DNA of 64,000 bases, from assembly GCA_036821485.1 (NCBI GenBank), contig DAISJM010000003.1, forward strand, positions 62,001 through 126,000. Direction: 5' to 3'. Under the pieces are notes generated by a model that ran no database searches, was not told where the DNA came from, and worked only from the letters and a program-made list of their open reading frames with translations. This document shows, one piece after another, positions 48,171-57,272 of this stretch (position 1 is its first letter; each line of letters opens with the position of its first letter). Source of the stretch: DAISJM01 sp036821485 (GTDB lineage: Bacteria > Verrucomicrobiota > Kiritimatiellia > CAIQIC01 > JAGNIJ01). The translations under genes and the position numbers were made by a program.

Positions 48171-50483
48171 TCAAGGTGTCGTCCTCCGATTTACGCCAAG
48201 TGAAAGATAGCGTTGCGCTGGAGATGCCTCTGGATACCCCATCGGGATACTGCCACTTCCCGCGGGTGATCCCGTGTAATCATAGACCACACCCGGAACA
48301 TCATCCGCAGTATCTGCGGTGTTGTCATAGGGCGAAGGGCCAACATCTCGCGTTGTTCCTGGCAGATAGTTGGTTGTGTATGTGGTTGGCGTGTGCGTGT
48401 GGAAGGAAGCCACCGAATATGTTGCACCATCCGCATTTGGCAGAGGCGATGAGGGAATATCGGCTGGCCGTGGCGGGAGAATGATACTGGCTCCGCCAGT
48501 TGGACCCGACCAAGCACCTGTCACAACGGCACCATGGTCATATGCATTGCTCGTTGTATTGAGCAGTATCCAGAATCCCCTTTCTCGCCGCTGGTTGGTG
48601 GGGGTTTCCGTGCAATCGGTCAACGTATTGGCCCACTCCGTGTCTGTCGCCGTACGGACATCGGCATCCCCTTCAATCTGCGCGTAGGTCGGGAACTGGT
48701 TCACGATCACGATGTTCGTGGAATAGCACTCCGTCCCGCCGATCTTTGCCATACCGCGAAGGTGAAAACCTCCGGCGACGTTGGCATGCCACGGAGTCAT
48801 CGTCTTGTTGGTGCTCAGAACGTACCATGTGGCACTGTTGGTCCGTTTGATATCGATCCGGTATTCGTCAACCGTGGTTCCAGTGGCAGGCGTGGTCTTG
48901 ACCTCAAGATTGCAGTCCCGGTCATGCTTGAGAGTCAGCAGATTCTGCGATGCTTCCAAGTCTACAGACAGGACGGTTACCGTCGCGGAGCCCAAGACAC
49001 AGAGGTTCATGTTTGACGTTGGGCGGCACTGGACGATGTAGTCACCCGGGTTGTTCCCAGCCATGACGTTAACCGACATCCCCGTGGTCGTCCCCGAGAA
49101 GTAGGCCCCGCCAGAGGGCGTTATCGACCACGTGTAGTTCGCAGACGTGACCCCGTAGGGCTGCGCCGTGAGAGTCACGGGATTCGAGCACCCCGCGCAC
49201 ATGAATATGTGGTTCGTGGGCAAAATGTCGATCCACGGTGTCATCGAAAGGTCATTGGTCGGCCGTCGCCAGTTGACCTGCAGGGGATAGCACCCGCCCG
49301 ACCCGCCGCCGCACGGCTCTCCGTCCAGATAGACGGACCAGCTGATCTCGTTCGAAGACAAGCGCGTAACGGTGCAGGACGTGTTGCTATCGCTCACGGC
49401 TTGATACAGACCCCAATCAACGATGACTGCACGATACAGTTTCAGGCTGCCGGAGTAGCTCTTGCAGCAGCCGCCGTCTATGCAGTAACTGTCCAAGATA
49501 AGCCTAACGTTATCTGCGCCACCGCGGAAGAAGGTAGTGTAGGTTTGGATGCTGCTTTCGTGGAATGGGTCCTGTTCGTATGTGTTGTCGCAGCTCTCCC
49601 GACCCTGCTCGGCCTCTTGCTGGGAACACCGCGTCATGTCGTTCAAGTGGCCATATACATCCGTATTGGTCATCCACTCCTCACAGACATACAGCCACGG
49701 GGCGCTTGTCGTCACCCGGAAGGACACGGGCTTCAGGAACCCCGGATCGCCGCCGTTGAGTGGGTCGGTTCCTGCATTATACTCACCCAGATTGCTGAGT
49801 CCGTCCTCATCCGGATCATCTGCCGAATCGTCAGAGAGCGGGTCCAGCGAGTACCCAAATTCCCACCCATCCGGCATGCCATCGGCGTCCGTGTCCGAGT
49901 TGGTCGGGCTGGTCATGCTTTGATATTCCAGCAGGTTCGAGAGTTCGTCAACATCCGCATCGCCATTGCCCGTCCAGCTCGTCACGCTCCCGAACCAATA
50001 CACCTCCCACCAATCCGGCAGGTCATCGTCATCGGAATCCGTGGACACATTGAAATCGAAGGCGTACTTCAGTTGCCCGAGAACAGCAGGCGCGAAGTCG
50101 ACATCGTCAGCCGTGTCCTCTGTCCACGGGTAGTTCGTCGCATAGCCAACCTCCATGAGCCTCTGATAGAACGGCACGGCCGTGTTCTTGAGCTGCCCGA
50201 GGTTGATCGGAACATAGTTGTTTGACAGCGCGAAGCTGCCGACAAGGGCGTGAACACCTGTCCCTGCGCCGCCCGGCAGCGTATCCAGTTCCGCCGCCGC
50301 GTTCGTCGCCATCCATTTGAGCTGCCCAGCCAACACTGGCGCGTAGTCATTTGCCGGCCAGTTCGTATTGAGAACAGATCGGGTGGCCCACCAGGATGGC
50401 GACTCAGCAGAAGTAAGGACAGCAAACGCTATGCACAGAAGAACCACGAAAGCCGCAGCCCAAACATGCCCCTTCTGTTTCAT
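48171..50483 (-). CDS. large secreted protein with calcium-binding TSP3-like repeats
   Basis: 770 residues. Signal peptide (ending TSAE). N-terminal repeats of the type YAPVLAGQLKWMATNAAAEL, PINLGQLKNTAVPFYQRL and FAPAVLGQLKYAF occur three times in ~130 residues. Then TSP3-like Ca sites (STDSDDDDLPDWWE, GDADVDELSNL, DTDADGMPDGWE, DPDEDGLSNLGEY), Ig-like domains, and a Cys-rich middle (CCKSYSGSLK, CGGGSGGCYP). The C-terminal region around SFHTHTPTTY and DVGPSPYDNTADTADDVPGVV resembles JAB-like or DUF4329-type toxin/peptidase domains; the metal-binding set is incomplete to the eye. Surface function is inferred; the end may be an effector domain. Confidence 0.78.
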   Translation of the reverse strand: MKQKGHVWAAAFVVLLCIAFAVLTSAESPSWWATRSVLNTNWPANDYAPVLAGQLKWMATNAAAELDTLPGGAGTGVHALVGSFALSNNYVPINLGQLKNTAVPFYQRLMEVGYATNYPWTEDTADDVDFAPAVLGQLKYAFDFNVSTDSDDDDLPDWWEVYWFGSVTSWTGNGDADVDELSNLLEYQSMTSPTNSDTDADGMPDGWEFGYSLDPLSDDSADDPDEDGLSNLGEYNAGTDPLNGGDPGFLKPVSFRVTTSAPWLYVCEEWMTNTDVYGHLNDMTRCSQQEAEQGRESCDNTYEQDPFHESSIQTYTTFFRGGADNVRLILDSYCIDGGCCKSYSGSLKLYRAVIVDWGLYQAVSDSNTSCTVTRLSSNEISWSVYLDGEPCGGGSGGCYPLQVNWRRPTNDLSMTPWIDILPTNHIFMCAGCSNPVTLTAQPYGVTSANYTWSITPSGGAYFSGTTTGMSVNVMAGNNPGDYIVQCRPTSNMNLCVLGSATVTVLSVDLEASQNLLTLKHDRDCNLEVKTTPATGTTVDEYRIDIKRTNSATWYVLSTNKTMTPWHANVAGGFHLRGMAKIGGTECYSTNIVIVNQFPTYAQIEGDADVRTATDTEWANTLTDCTETPTNQRRERGFWILLNTTSNAYDHGAVVTGAWSGPTGGASIILPPRPADIPSSPLPNADGATYSVASFHTHTPTTYTTNYLPGTTRDVGPSPYDNTADTADDVPGVVYDYTGSPAGSGSIPMGYPEASPAQRYLSLGVNRRTTP

Positions 50484-50514
50484 TCGTGTTCCTTGCGGAG
50501 TGTCGTGGATTGGG

Positions 50515-51426
50515 CTACGGACCGTTCGTGTACACGCCCATGTCTACATCGCCTTGGCGGATCAGATGCTTGACGGTAGTCTCACCCCCAAGCGTGATGC
50601 CGTTTTCTGCAACATGCAAGAGTGTGTCCGTGTACGTCGATGACACTGTGTTGGAGTACAACGTCTGCACTTCAGCAGCAGATAGCGCGCGTGTAAAGAT
50701 ACGCGCATCGTCGATACACCCTCTGTAGTAATACTGACTCCGCCAACGCCCTATATACAAAGGGCGATCCCCGCTCTGCGCAGAGGGCAGATTCAGGGTT
50801 CCCATTCGCACCAAAACCCCATCCACGTATATCTTGGCCTGATTGCTCTCATTCCCCTCCAAGACACCGACCACGTGCTTCCATGTACCGGCGGGAGCGG
50901 GTGAGTTTGTGGTGAGGATGCTGCTGCTTCCTCCGGTGCTCCAGAACCCGATCTGGCCAGGCGGGAACCACGCCAAGCCATACTCAATGCTGGTGTCATT
51001 CGCGCCTTTGATGATAATGCCAGGCGCTCCGGAATCCGTCGTTGGCACCTCGGGCTTGATCCACGCCGCCAATGTGAATGGTCCCGCCAACTGCAGCGCT
51101 GAATCATAGGCCACATTGATGTAGTTCCCTGTCCCATTGCCAAAGTAGTAGGATCCACCCACAGAACCTTCCGCAAGCGAGACCGTTCCAGACACAGCCC
51201 CCGAGTACGCTCCGAGCCCCTCGCAGACAACAACTCCGGTTGTGGCGGCGGCATCGAAGCTGAAATAGCACTGTGGAGGAGCCAATCCCTCTCCAACCTG
51301 GAAATCGCCGTAAAGCTTGGATGTCTCGGTGATGAAGAGGTCGCTCCCTTCCACGCTCCCTCCCAGAGTTGCCCGGCACAGCCCCATTACGACCACCGCG
51401 CAACAGCACGCCATTGCTGCTTTCAT
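50515..51426 (-). CDS. secreted LamG-domain protein
   Basis: 303 residues with a signal peptide (CCCAVVVMGLCRATLGG). Residues ~60-265 are a concanavalin-like LamG/jellyroll domain: YFSFDAAATTGVVVCEGLG, GSYYFGNGTGNYINV, PFTLAAWIKPE, TWKHVVGVLEGNESNQAKIYVDG, RPLYIGRWRSQYYYRGCIDDARIF and LSAAEVQTLYSN. LamG domains bind glycans or other proteins. The C-terminal ~35 residues (GGETTVKHLIRQGDVDMG) are not assigned. GAAGGTGGA precedes the ATG. It starts 10 bp after the stop of the upstream gene. Confidence 0.85.
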   Translation of the reverse strand: MKAAMACCCAVVVMGLCRATLGGSVEGSDLFITETSKLYGDFQVGEGLAPPQCYFSFDAAATTGVVVCEGLGAYSGAVSGTVSLAEGSVGGSYYFGNGTGNYINVAYDSALQLAGPFTLAAWIKPEVPTTDSGAPGIIIKGANDTSIEYGLAWFPPGQIGFWSTGGSSSILTTNSPAPAGTWKHVVGVLEGNESNQAKIYVDGVLVRMGTLNLPSAQSGDRPLYIGRWRSQYYYRGCIDDARIFTRALSAAEVQTLYSNTVSSTYTDTLLHVAENGITLGGETTVKHLIRQGDVDMGVYTNGP

Positions 51427-51436
51427 ATTTCCACCT

Positions 51437-52750
51437 TCACCGGTTAGTAGTAGCCCCTGGAATTTCCATCGGTCCGGGTTCCGCGGAGTATCTCACGGAG
51501 TTCTTTGCTCCTGTCAGCACCACTCGACCCTCCAGGCGCACGCGCACGTTCTTGCCCTTCACGTCCAGTGATTCAGGGTAATAACCTGATCGAAGCACCA
51601 GAATTCCTCCATCGCCCACGGCCTGCATCCCTGATTGAATCGTCTTCTTCGGCCCATCTCCCAGGCTGCGGATCGGGCTCTTCCCGGCGAAGCTGTCGTT
51701 CCCTAGCGCCTGGTCCACGTAGATGATCCGTGCGAGTTGGACAGAGGCTGTCACGTTGCTCGCGCAGTTGGTTCCGACCGTCAGGGCGTCGGTCTGAAGA
51801 GCGGTCAGGAAGCTGCCATCTGAGTCGAGGTCCGACATCTCGCTGGTCAGCGCTCCGTCTATTGCCACGCTTGATCCCGCGATGAACTGCTCTCTCGCGT
51901 CGGGGATGCCGTCTCCGTCCAGATCAAGGTCGCCACGCCCCACCAGGTAGTATCGCCCGAATATCCCCTCAAGCCCCGTGTCCGTCCATTGCATCACGGC
52001 CTCGCCCGCAGTCTGCAAATCGCTTGCGGCCAAGGCCCACCCACCCGTGCTGCTGAATCGGCTCTCCGGCCCCACATCCTGGTAGTACACGTCCAGCCGC
52101 TCCCATTCCACCCCTGTCCCCCGAATCGTCAGCACCACGCTGGTTCCGCCCTGTACCTGCAGTCCCTCGATCACCGGCGGCTCTTCATCCTCCGGGAACA
52201 CGTTGGCGTACGGCCTTGTCTCCACCCACACCCGACAGGCTTCCCCGGTCACGTTCAACCAGTACGCCTCGCCCATCTTCAGTTCTGCCGGGCTGTTTGT
52301 GTTGCTGCTGTCCGTGATGGCTTCGTCTTTCAGAGCTGTTTCTTCGCGTGGGACCGCTCCTGCGTACGGGTAGCCCACCAAGTTCAGCCCGGGGTACAGC
52401 GTGGCCTGGTTCGTTTCATCCAGAACCAGTTCTCCCGCCAGATAAACGGCTTGGGTACTGTCTGCCAGAGCGAAGCCCTGTCCGGCAACGGGCAGCGTGT
52501 TGGTAAGGACGTATTGCTGGTTCTCGGCGTCCCAAGTCAGGACCGCAGTCTCCCCGGAGTCCAAGGCCACAAACGGCGATGACGCCAAGGCGCCGGGTTC
52601 CGTGTTCAGCCGGATGAACCCGACCGGGCGGGAGACGATGTTCTGCGCGAGAGAAGAAACGACGAGCAGTTCAAGAAGGCAGATACTTAGGAAAGAAAAA
52701 CGGGATCCGAATCGATGGACATGTTTCCGCGGCGCGAGACTCCGTCGCAT
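51437..52750 (-). CDS. secreted protein with beta-helix-like C-terminus
   Basis: 437 residues from the ATG at 52750, where GGGGGGAG precedes. The signal is MRRSLAPRKHVHRFGSRFSFLSICLLELLVVSSLAQ. It contains LYPGLNLVGYPYAG and a segment typical of PVC surface proteins (VSRPVGFIRLNTEPGALAS), a Ca-binding DLDLDGDGIPDAREQFIAG at ~290, and from ~370 IIYVDQALGNDSFAGKSPIRSLGDGPKKTIQSGMQAV, the start of a right-handed beta-helix motif. It is the first gene of the four-gene operon (52750 to 47570). Function unknown, surface location likely. Confidence 0.78.
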   Translation of the reverse strand: MRRSLAPRKHVHRFGSRFSFLSICLLELLVVSSLAQNIVSRPVGFIRLNTEPGALASSPFVALDSGETAVLTWDAENQQYVLTNTLPVAGQGFALADSTQAVYLAGELVLDETNQATLYPGLNLVGYPYAGAVPREETALKDEAITDSSNTNSPAELKMGEAYWLNVTGEACRVWVETRPYANVFPEDEEPPVIEGLQVQGGTSVVLTIRGTGVEWERLDVYYQDVGPESRFSSTGGWALAASDLQTAGEAVMQWTDTGLEGIFGRYYLVGRGDLDLDGDGIPDAREQFIAGSSVAIDGALTSEMSDLDSDGSFLTALQTDALTVGTNCASNVTASVQLARIIYVDQALGNDSFAGKSPIRSLGDGPKKTIQSGMQAVGDGGILVLRSGYYPESLDVKGKNVRVRLEGRVVLTGAKNSVRYSAEPGPMEIPGATTNR

Positions 52751-52942
52751 GCGATGCTCCCCCCTGGCTGGCTTTTTTCTACACCCAATCCCCGCTCGCT
52801 GACTAGGGGGGCATCTTGTAGGATGTTCCTGACAACGGGTGCGTTGAGGTCCCAACAGGGCCGAGTGATCCCCCCCCTCCCCTGCCGGCTTGTCGGACGC
52901 ATTCCGCACGTGTAGTGTGATGGGACTTTACGGAGAAAGACC

Positions 52943-54283
52943 ATGTCCCATACATCCTTCTGCGCGGCGAGTGAACAGGAACGAAAGGCCATGCTGCAGG
53001 CCATTGGCGCGAAGTCGTTCGACGACCTTTTCGTGGACGTTCCCGCCGAGTTTCAGTCGAAGTCCTTCAACGTGGCCGAGGGCCGGTCGGAACTGGAAAT
53101 GCTGCAGGCCCTGCGCGGCCTTGCCGCCCGGAACTCGAGCCGGCTCATCAATTTCTGCGGCGCCGGATTCTACGATCACTTCATCCCCGCGGCCGTGGAT
53201 ACCCTCGCCTCGCGCGGAGAGTTCTACACCGCTTACACGCCCTACCAGCCCGAGGCCTCCCAAGGTACCTTGCAGGCGATCTACGAATACCAGACCGCCA
53301 TCACGCGCCTGACCGACATGGAGGTTTCCAACGCATCGCTGTACGACGGCGGCACCGCGCTGTTCGAGGGCATGATGATGGCTCTCCGCATCACCGGGCG
53401 CACGCGTGTGCTCATCGACGAAGGCGTGAGCCCGATCTACCGCACGATGCTCCGCTGCTACACCAGCAACCTGTCGATCTCCTACGAGGAAATCCCGCTC
53501 GCCGCCGGGCTCGCCGATCGCGAGGCGTTCCGCGCGAAGATGGGCAAGGACGTCGCCGCGATTCTTGTGCAGAATCCGAACTTCTTCGGCTGCATGGATG
53601 ACTTGACCGATCTCGTCACTATGGCGCACGAGGCCGGCGCGCTCGCCGTGTTCTCCGTCTATCCCCTCTCGCTTGGCATGGTGAAAACCCCGGGCTCGAT
53701 GGGCGCGGACGTCGTCACCGGCGAAGGCCAGAGCCTCGGACTTCCACTCTCGTTCGGCGGGCCGTATCTCGGGTTCATGACCACGCTGAAGAAACACGTT
53801 CGCAGAATGCCGGGCCGCATCGTCGGCGCGACGAAGGACGCCCAAGGCCGCCGCGGCTTCGTACTCACCCTTCAGGCCCGCGAGCAACACATTCGCCGCG
53901 AGAAGGCGATGTCCAACATCTGCACCAACGAAGCGCTCTGCGCGCTGCGTTCGCTCATCTACCTTTCGCTCATGGGTAAGAACGGCCTGGTTGAGACAGC
54001 GCAGATCTGCGCTGCCCGCGCGGCCTACGCCCGCAAGCGCCTCATGCACATCCCCGGGGTCCATCCGACCTTCCCGCAGCACTACTTCAATGAATTCGCC
54101 ATTACATTGCCGCGCGACGCATCGGACGTTGTAAGTACACTGCTCGACCATGGTATTGCAGGCGGTTTCCCTGTCGGACGCTACTACAAGGGCATGGAAA
54201 ATGTGCTCCTCCTGGCCTTCACGGAAAAGCGGACGAAAGAGGAAATCGACGTGCTGGCGGCGAGACTGGAAAGCGCAGTCTGA
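52943..54283 (+). CDS. gcvPA: glycine dehydrogenase (decarboxylating) subunit 1
   Basis: 446 residues. N-terminal half of the split P-protein that decarboxylates glycine with PLP. Family features: LINFCGAGFYDHFIPAAVD, EFYTAYTPYQPEASQGTLQAIYEYQTAI, MEVSNASLYDGGTALFEGMMMALR, ILVQNPNFFG, QSLGLPLSFGGPYLGFM and GRIVGATKDAQGRRGFVLTLQAREQHIRREKAMSNICTN. Subunit 1 lacks the PLP lysine, which is on GcvPB. GGAG precedes the ATG by 8 bases. The subunits are separated by a small inserted gene. Confidence 0.96.
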   Translation: MSHTSFCAASEQERKAMLQAIGAKSFDDLFVDVPAEFQSKSFNVAEGRSELEMLQALRGLAARNSSRLINFCGAGFYDHFIPAAVDTLASRGEFYTAYTPYQPEASQGTLQAIYEYQTAITRLTDMEVSNASLYDGGTALFEGMMMALRITGRTRVLIDEGVSPIYRTMLRCYTSNLSISYEEIPLAAGLADREAFRAKMGKDVAAILVQNPNFFGCMDDLTDLVTMAHEAGALAVFSVYPLSLGMVKTPGSMGADVVTGEGQSLGLPLSFGGPYLGFMTTLKKHVRRMPGRIVGATKDAQGRRGFVLTLQAREQHIRREKAMSNICTNEALCALRSLIYLSLMGKNGLVETAQICAARAAYARKRLMHIPGVHPTFPQHYFNEFAITLPRDASDVVSTLLDHGIAGGFPVGRYYKGMENVLLLAFTEKRTKEEIDVLAARLESAV

Positions 54284-54286
54284 AGA

Positions 54287-54324
54287 AATGCCCAATGCTC
54301 AAGTGCCAATGACCAATGAATGAC
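54287..54324. repeat. left flank repeat of the four-helix-bundle insertion
   Basis: Runs of aatgcccaatg, gtgccaatgacc and caatgaatgacc. Their reverse complements (cattggtcatt, ttgggcatt) appear just beyond the gene at 54712-54770, so the gene is flanked by imperfect inverted repeats. Confidence 0.7.
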
Positions 54325-54711
54325 CAAGTCACAGCAGCTGAAATGGCGACCAGCGCGACTGGAGCGCGCAAGTATGATCTTGCGGACAGAACGGCGATGT
54401 TTGGTGAATCCGTGATCCGCCTGGCAAAGCAGATTCCTGTGAATGCGGTCACAAAGCCCTTGGTCAGCCAGTTGGTTCGCGCGGGTACGAGCGTCGGAGC
54501 GAATTACTGCGAGGCTGATGACGCGGACACCAAGAAGGATTTCGTCTACAAGATCGGCGTGTGCAAGCGCGAGGCGAAAGAAACGAAGTACTGGCTGCAA
54601 ATGGTTGTGCGTGCTGCGCCCGAGGTGAAGCCCGATGCTCGTCGAGTGTGGCGGGAGGCGCGTGAATTGCACCTGATCTTTGCGGCAATTGCGCGAAAAG
54701 GGAAAGCATGA
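54316..54711 (+). CDS. four-helix-bundle protein (S23 / 23S rRNA intervening-sequence family)
   Basis: 131 residues. Family features: YDLADRTAMFGESVIRLAKQIP, QLVRAGTSVGANYCEADDADTKKDFVYKIGVCKREAKETKYWLQMVVRA, and a C-terminal helix. The S23 four-helix-bundle family is found inside rRNA intervening sequences and free in genomes; it may bind RNA or move by unknown means. Here it sits between gcvPA (ends 54283) and gcvPB (starts 54776) with repeats on both sides, so it looks like a small mobile cassette inserted in an operon. It has no clear ribosome site. Its role is unknown. Confidence 0.88.
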   Translation: MNDQVTAAEMATSATGARKYDLADRTAMFGESVIRLAKQIPVNAVTKPLVSQLVRAGTSVGANYCEADDADTKKDFVYKIGVCKREAKETKYWLQMVVRAAPEVKPDARRVWREARELHLIFAAIARKGKA

Positions 54712-54770
54712 TGGGGCATTGTGTCATTCCTTGGGCATTGCGGCTTGGTCATTGGTCATTTGATGGAGAT
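54712..54770. repeat. right flank repeat of the four-helix-bundle insertion
   Basis: Runs of gcattgtgtcattcc, ttgggcattgcgg and ttggtcattggtcattt. These are inverted relative to the left flank (54287-54324), imperfectly. Its last bases provide the GGAG used by gcvPB. Confidence 0.7.
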
Positions 54771-54775
54771 TGATG

Positions 54776-56233
54776 ATGAAACTGATTTACGAAAAGAGTT
54801 CACCCGGGCGGCGCGCGGTGCAGTTGCCCTCGCTGAAGCAGGATGAAGTGCCGCGGATCGATTCCGAATTGCTGCGCGACAGGCCCGCCGAATTGCCCGA
54901 GATGGCCGAGGTCGATGTTGTCCGCCATTTCACCGGGTTGTCGCGACGGAACTTCTCGGTCGACACCCATTTCTACCCGCTCGGCTCGTGCACGATGAAG
55001 TACAATCCAAAGGCCTGCGAGGCCGCCTGCTCCCTGCCGGGCCTGGTCGATATTCACCCGCTCTGGCCGCAGCTCCGTCACGGGGGACTGCTCACCCAGG
55101 GCGCCCTGCAGATTATCTACGAGACCGAGCGGATGCTGTCGGAACTGACTGGCATGGCGGAGTTTACGATGCAGCCCCTCGCCGGAGCGCATGGTGAGCT
55201 CACCGGCGTCATGATCATGGCCGCCTACCATCGCGACCGCGGCAATCGCAAGACGCATCTGATCGTTCCCGATTCCGCGCACGGCACAAATCCGGCGAGC
55301 GCCGCGCTCGGCGGATACGATGTGGTGACAGTTCCGTCGGACAGCAACGGCAACATGGATATGGTCGCGTTCCGCGCCGCGCTGAACAACGAAACGGCCG
55401 GAGTGATGATGACCTGTCCGTCAACGCTCGGAATGTTTGTCTCCAACATCCGCGAAATCGCCGACGCGGTTCACGCCGTTGACGGCCTGATGTATTACGA
55501 CGGTGCGAACCTCAACGCGATCCTCGGCCGCTGCAAGCCGGGCGAGATGGGCTTCGATGTCTGCCATCTCAACCTGCACAAGACGTTCTCGACTCCGCAC
55601 GGCGGCGGCGGGCCCGGCTCGGGCCCGGTCGGCGTTGTGGAGAAGCTGCGCCCGTTCCTGCCGATCTCGCGCGTCGTGAAGACACGCGACGGCACGTACT
55701 CGCTCGACTACGATCTTCCGAAGAGCATCGGTTACATTGCCCCGTTCTACGGCAACTTCGGCGTGATTGTCCGCGCGTACGCCTACATGCTCATGCTGGG
55801 CCGGGACGGCATGCGCGAGGCGAGCAACATGGCGGTGTTGAATGCCAACTACGTGCAGGAACAACTTCGCGGTTGCTTCGATGCGGTTGCGCCGGGCCGC
55901 TGCATGCACGAGTGTGTCTTCAGCGGCAAGCCGCTGGGGAACTTTGGCGTGCACACGCTTGATCTGGCGAAGGGCCTCATCGATCGCGGTATCCATCCGC
56001 CGACAATATACTTCCCGCTGAACGTGCCCGAAGCCATCATGATCGAGCCTACGGAAAGCGAGTCGCGGGAAACCCTGGACGAGTTCTGCCATGCCGTGAA
56101 GGAACTCGTCGAGCAGGCGAAGGCTAACCCGCAAGCGCTTCTGAATGCGCCGGTTACAACGCCTGTCGGCCGTCTCGACGAGGTGGCTGCGGCCAAGAAT
56201 ATGGACCTGGTGTACGATCCGAGCCGGGGGTAG
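54776..56233 (+). CDS. gcvPB: glycine dehydrogenase (decarboxylating) subunit 2
   Basis: 485 residues. PLP-bearing half of glycine decarboxylase. Features: TGLSRRNFSVDTHFYPLGSC, MKYNPKACE, LTGMAEFTMQPLAGAHGELTG, PDSAHGTNPASAALGGY, LNLHKTFSTPHGGGGPGSGP (the Lys in HKTFS binds PLP), and PLNVPEAIMIEPTESESRETLDEF. The start is ATG 54776, with GGAG seven bases upstream; the preceding ATG is 3 bases away. Standard length. Pairs with GcvPA; the gcvH lipoyl protein is not visible in the window. Confidence 0.96.
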   Translation: MKLIYEKSSPGRRAVQLPSLKQDEVPRIDSELLRDRPAELPEMAEVDVVRHFTGLSRRNFSVDTHFYPLGSCTMKYNPKACEAACSLPGLVDIHPLWPQLRHGGLLTQGALQIIYETERMLSELTGMAEFTMQPLAGAHGELTGVMIMAAYHRDRGNRKTHLIVPDSAHGTNPASAALGGYDVVTVPSDSNGNMDMVAFRAALNNETAGVMMTCPSTLGMFVSNIREIADAVHAVDGLMYYDGANLNAILGRCKPGEMGFDVCHLNLHKTFSTPHGGGGPGSGPVGVVEKLRPFLPISRVVKTRDGTYSLDYDLPKSIGYIAPFYGNFGVIVRAYAYMLMLGRDGMREASNMAVLNANYVQEQLRGCFDAVAPGRCMHECVFSGKPLGNFGVHTLDLAKGLIDRGIHPPTIYFPLNVPEAIMIEPTESESRETLDEFCHAVKELVEQAKANPQALLNAPVTTPVGRLDEVAAAKNMDLVYDPSRG

Positions 56234-56252
56234 TCAGTTGACGGAACGGTTC

Positions 56253-57167
56253 ATGAGAATGCGTGCCGGAATCTTGATGCGCATGATGCTCCTCGCGGTT
56301 GCCGCGGGGGTGATGCTCTCTCTCAGCGCGTGCACGAGCGTGGACGCGGTGACGAAGAAGAACGTCTACAACATCTACAGCATGAAGGAGGACATCGAGC
56401 TCGGACAGTCCGCGATGAAGCAGAATCTCGCGGAGCTCGAGAAGGAAAAGGTCCGCATCAACGGCGATGCGGCCCGCCTCGAACAGCTCCGCGCGATCAT
56501 GCGGCGCATCACGGCCGTATCCGACATGCCGAACCTTCCATACGAAGTAACACTGATTCAGAACAACGTGGTCAATGCGGCAGCCATGCCCGGCGGACAG
56601 ATGATGGTATTCAATGGCTTGTACGATCCGGAGAAGGGTTTGACGCGCGACGACGACGAAATTGCAGCGGTGATGGCGCATGAGATCGCGCACGTGAATT
56701 GCCGGCACACGACGGAACGGTTGAGCAAGTTAATGACCGCGTCGGCGATCACCGAACTGGCTGCCGTCGCCATCGAGAGCGGCAACCAAGGGGAGCTGGC
56801 CGCCGCGCTGCGAAGCGTGTTCTCGGCGGGTGCGATGTTGTGGATCCCGACGTACACACGGGCCGACGAATACGAGGCGGATCGCGTGGGCCTTTTCTAC
56901 ATGGCCAAGGCCGGGTACGATCCGCGGGCCGCAGCGCGCATTTGGCAGCGAGCCGGTGCGGCCGAGAAGAAATCCGGCAAGGGTACGTCGGGCGGCATGA
57001 ACCTGTTGGCGACGCATCCCGGCAGCAGCGATCGCTTTCGCACGCTCAACGCCATGATGCCCTACGCCATGGAAGAATACGCGAAGGCGGTGGGACGCTA
57101 CCCCTCCGACTACAAACCGCCCTCGGGAACCCCGCCGGTAAAACCCTATAATTGGCGAATTCCCTGA
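56253..57167 (+). CDS. M48-family metalloprotease lipoprotein
   Basis: 304 residues. Signal with lipobox LSLSAC (Cys27). Zinc motif HEIAH (His143, Glu144, His147) in AVMAHEIAHVNCRHTTERL, plus a downstream EYEADRVGLFYMAKAGYDPRAAARIWQR, which supplies the third zinc ligand (Glu). Similar to BepA/YggG/LoiP-type outer-membrane or periplasmic proteases that act on envelope proteins. The extended C-terminus (GMNLLATHPGSSDRFRTLNAM) is typical of BepA-like enzymes, but TPR repeats are absent. The ATG at 56253 is 20 bp after the gcvPB stop. Confidence 0.92.
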   Translation: MRMRAGILMRMMLLAVAAGVMLSLSACTSVDAVTKKNVYNIYSMKEDIELGQSAMKQNLAELEKEKVRINGDAARLEQLRAIMRRITAVSDMPNLPYEVTLIQNNVVNAAAMPGGQMMVFNGLYDPEKGLTRDDDEIAAVMAHEIAHVNCRHTTERLSKLMTASAITELAAVAIESGNQGELAAALRSVFSAGAMLWIPTYTRADEYEADRVGLFYMAKAGYDPRAAARIWQRAGAAEKKSGKGTSGGMNLLATHPGSSDRFRTLNAMMPYAMEEYAKAVGRYPSDYKPPSGTPPVKPYNWRIP

Positions 57168-57272
57168 AGAAAATAGCCGCCGGAGCCCTTAACGGTTGTT
57201 ACCGGTAATAATATCCTTTATTTCGTCGCGGGCTGGTGCATAGTACCCGCCCTTTGGATGTAAAAAGGACCT

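Noticed and set aside
52928..54295. 455-codon minus-strand ORF
   Set aside because: Exactly mirrors gcvPA, a highly conserved gene; shadow.
57168..57272. operator before the GH35 gene (GGTTGTTACC)
   Set aside because: A short GGT-N4-ACC inversion is visible, but it is too small and no matching regulator lies nearby.
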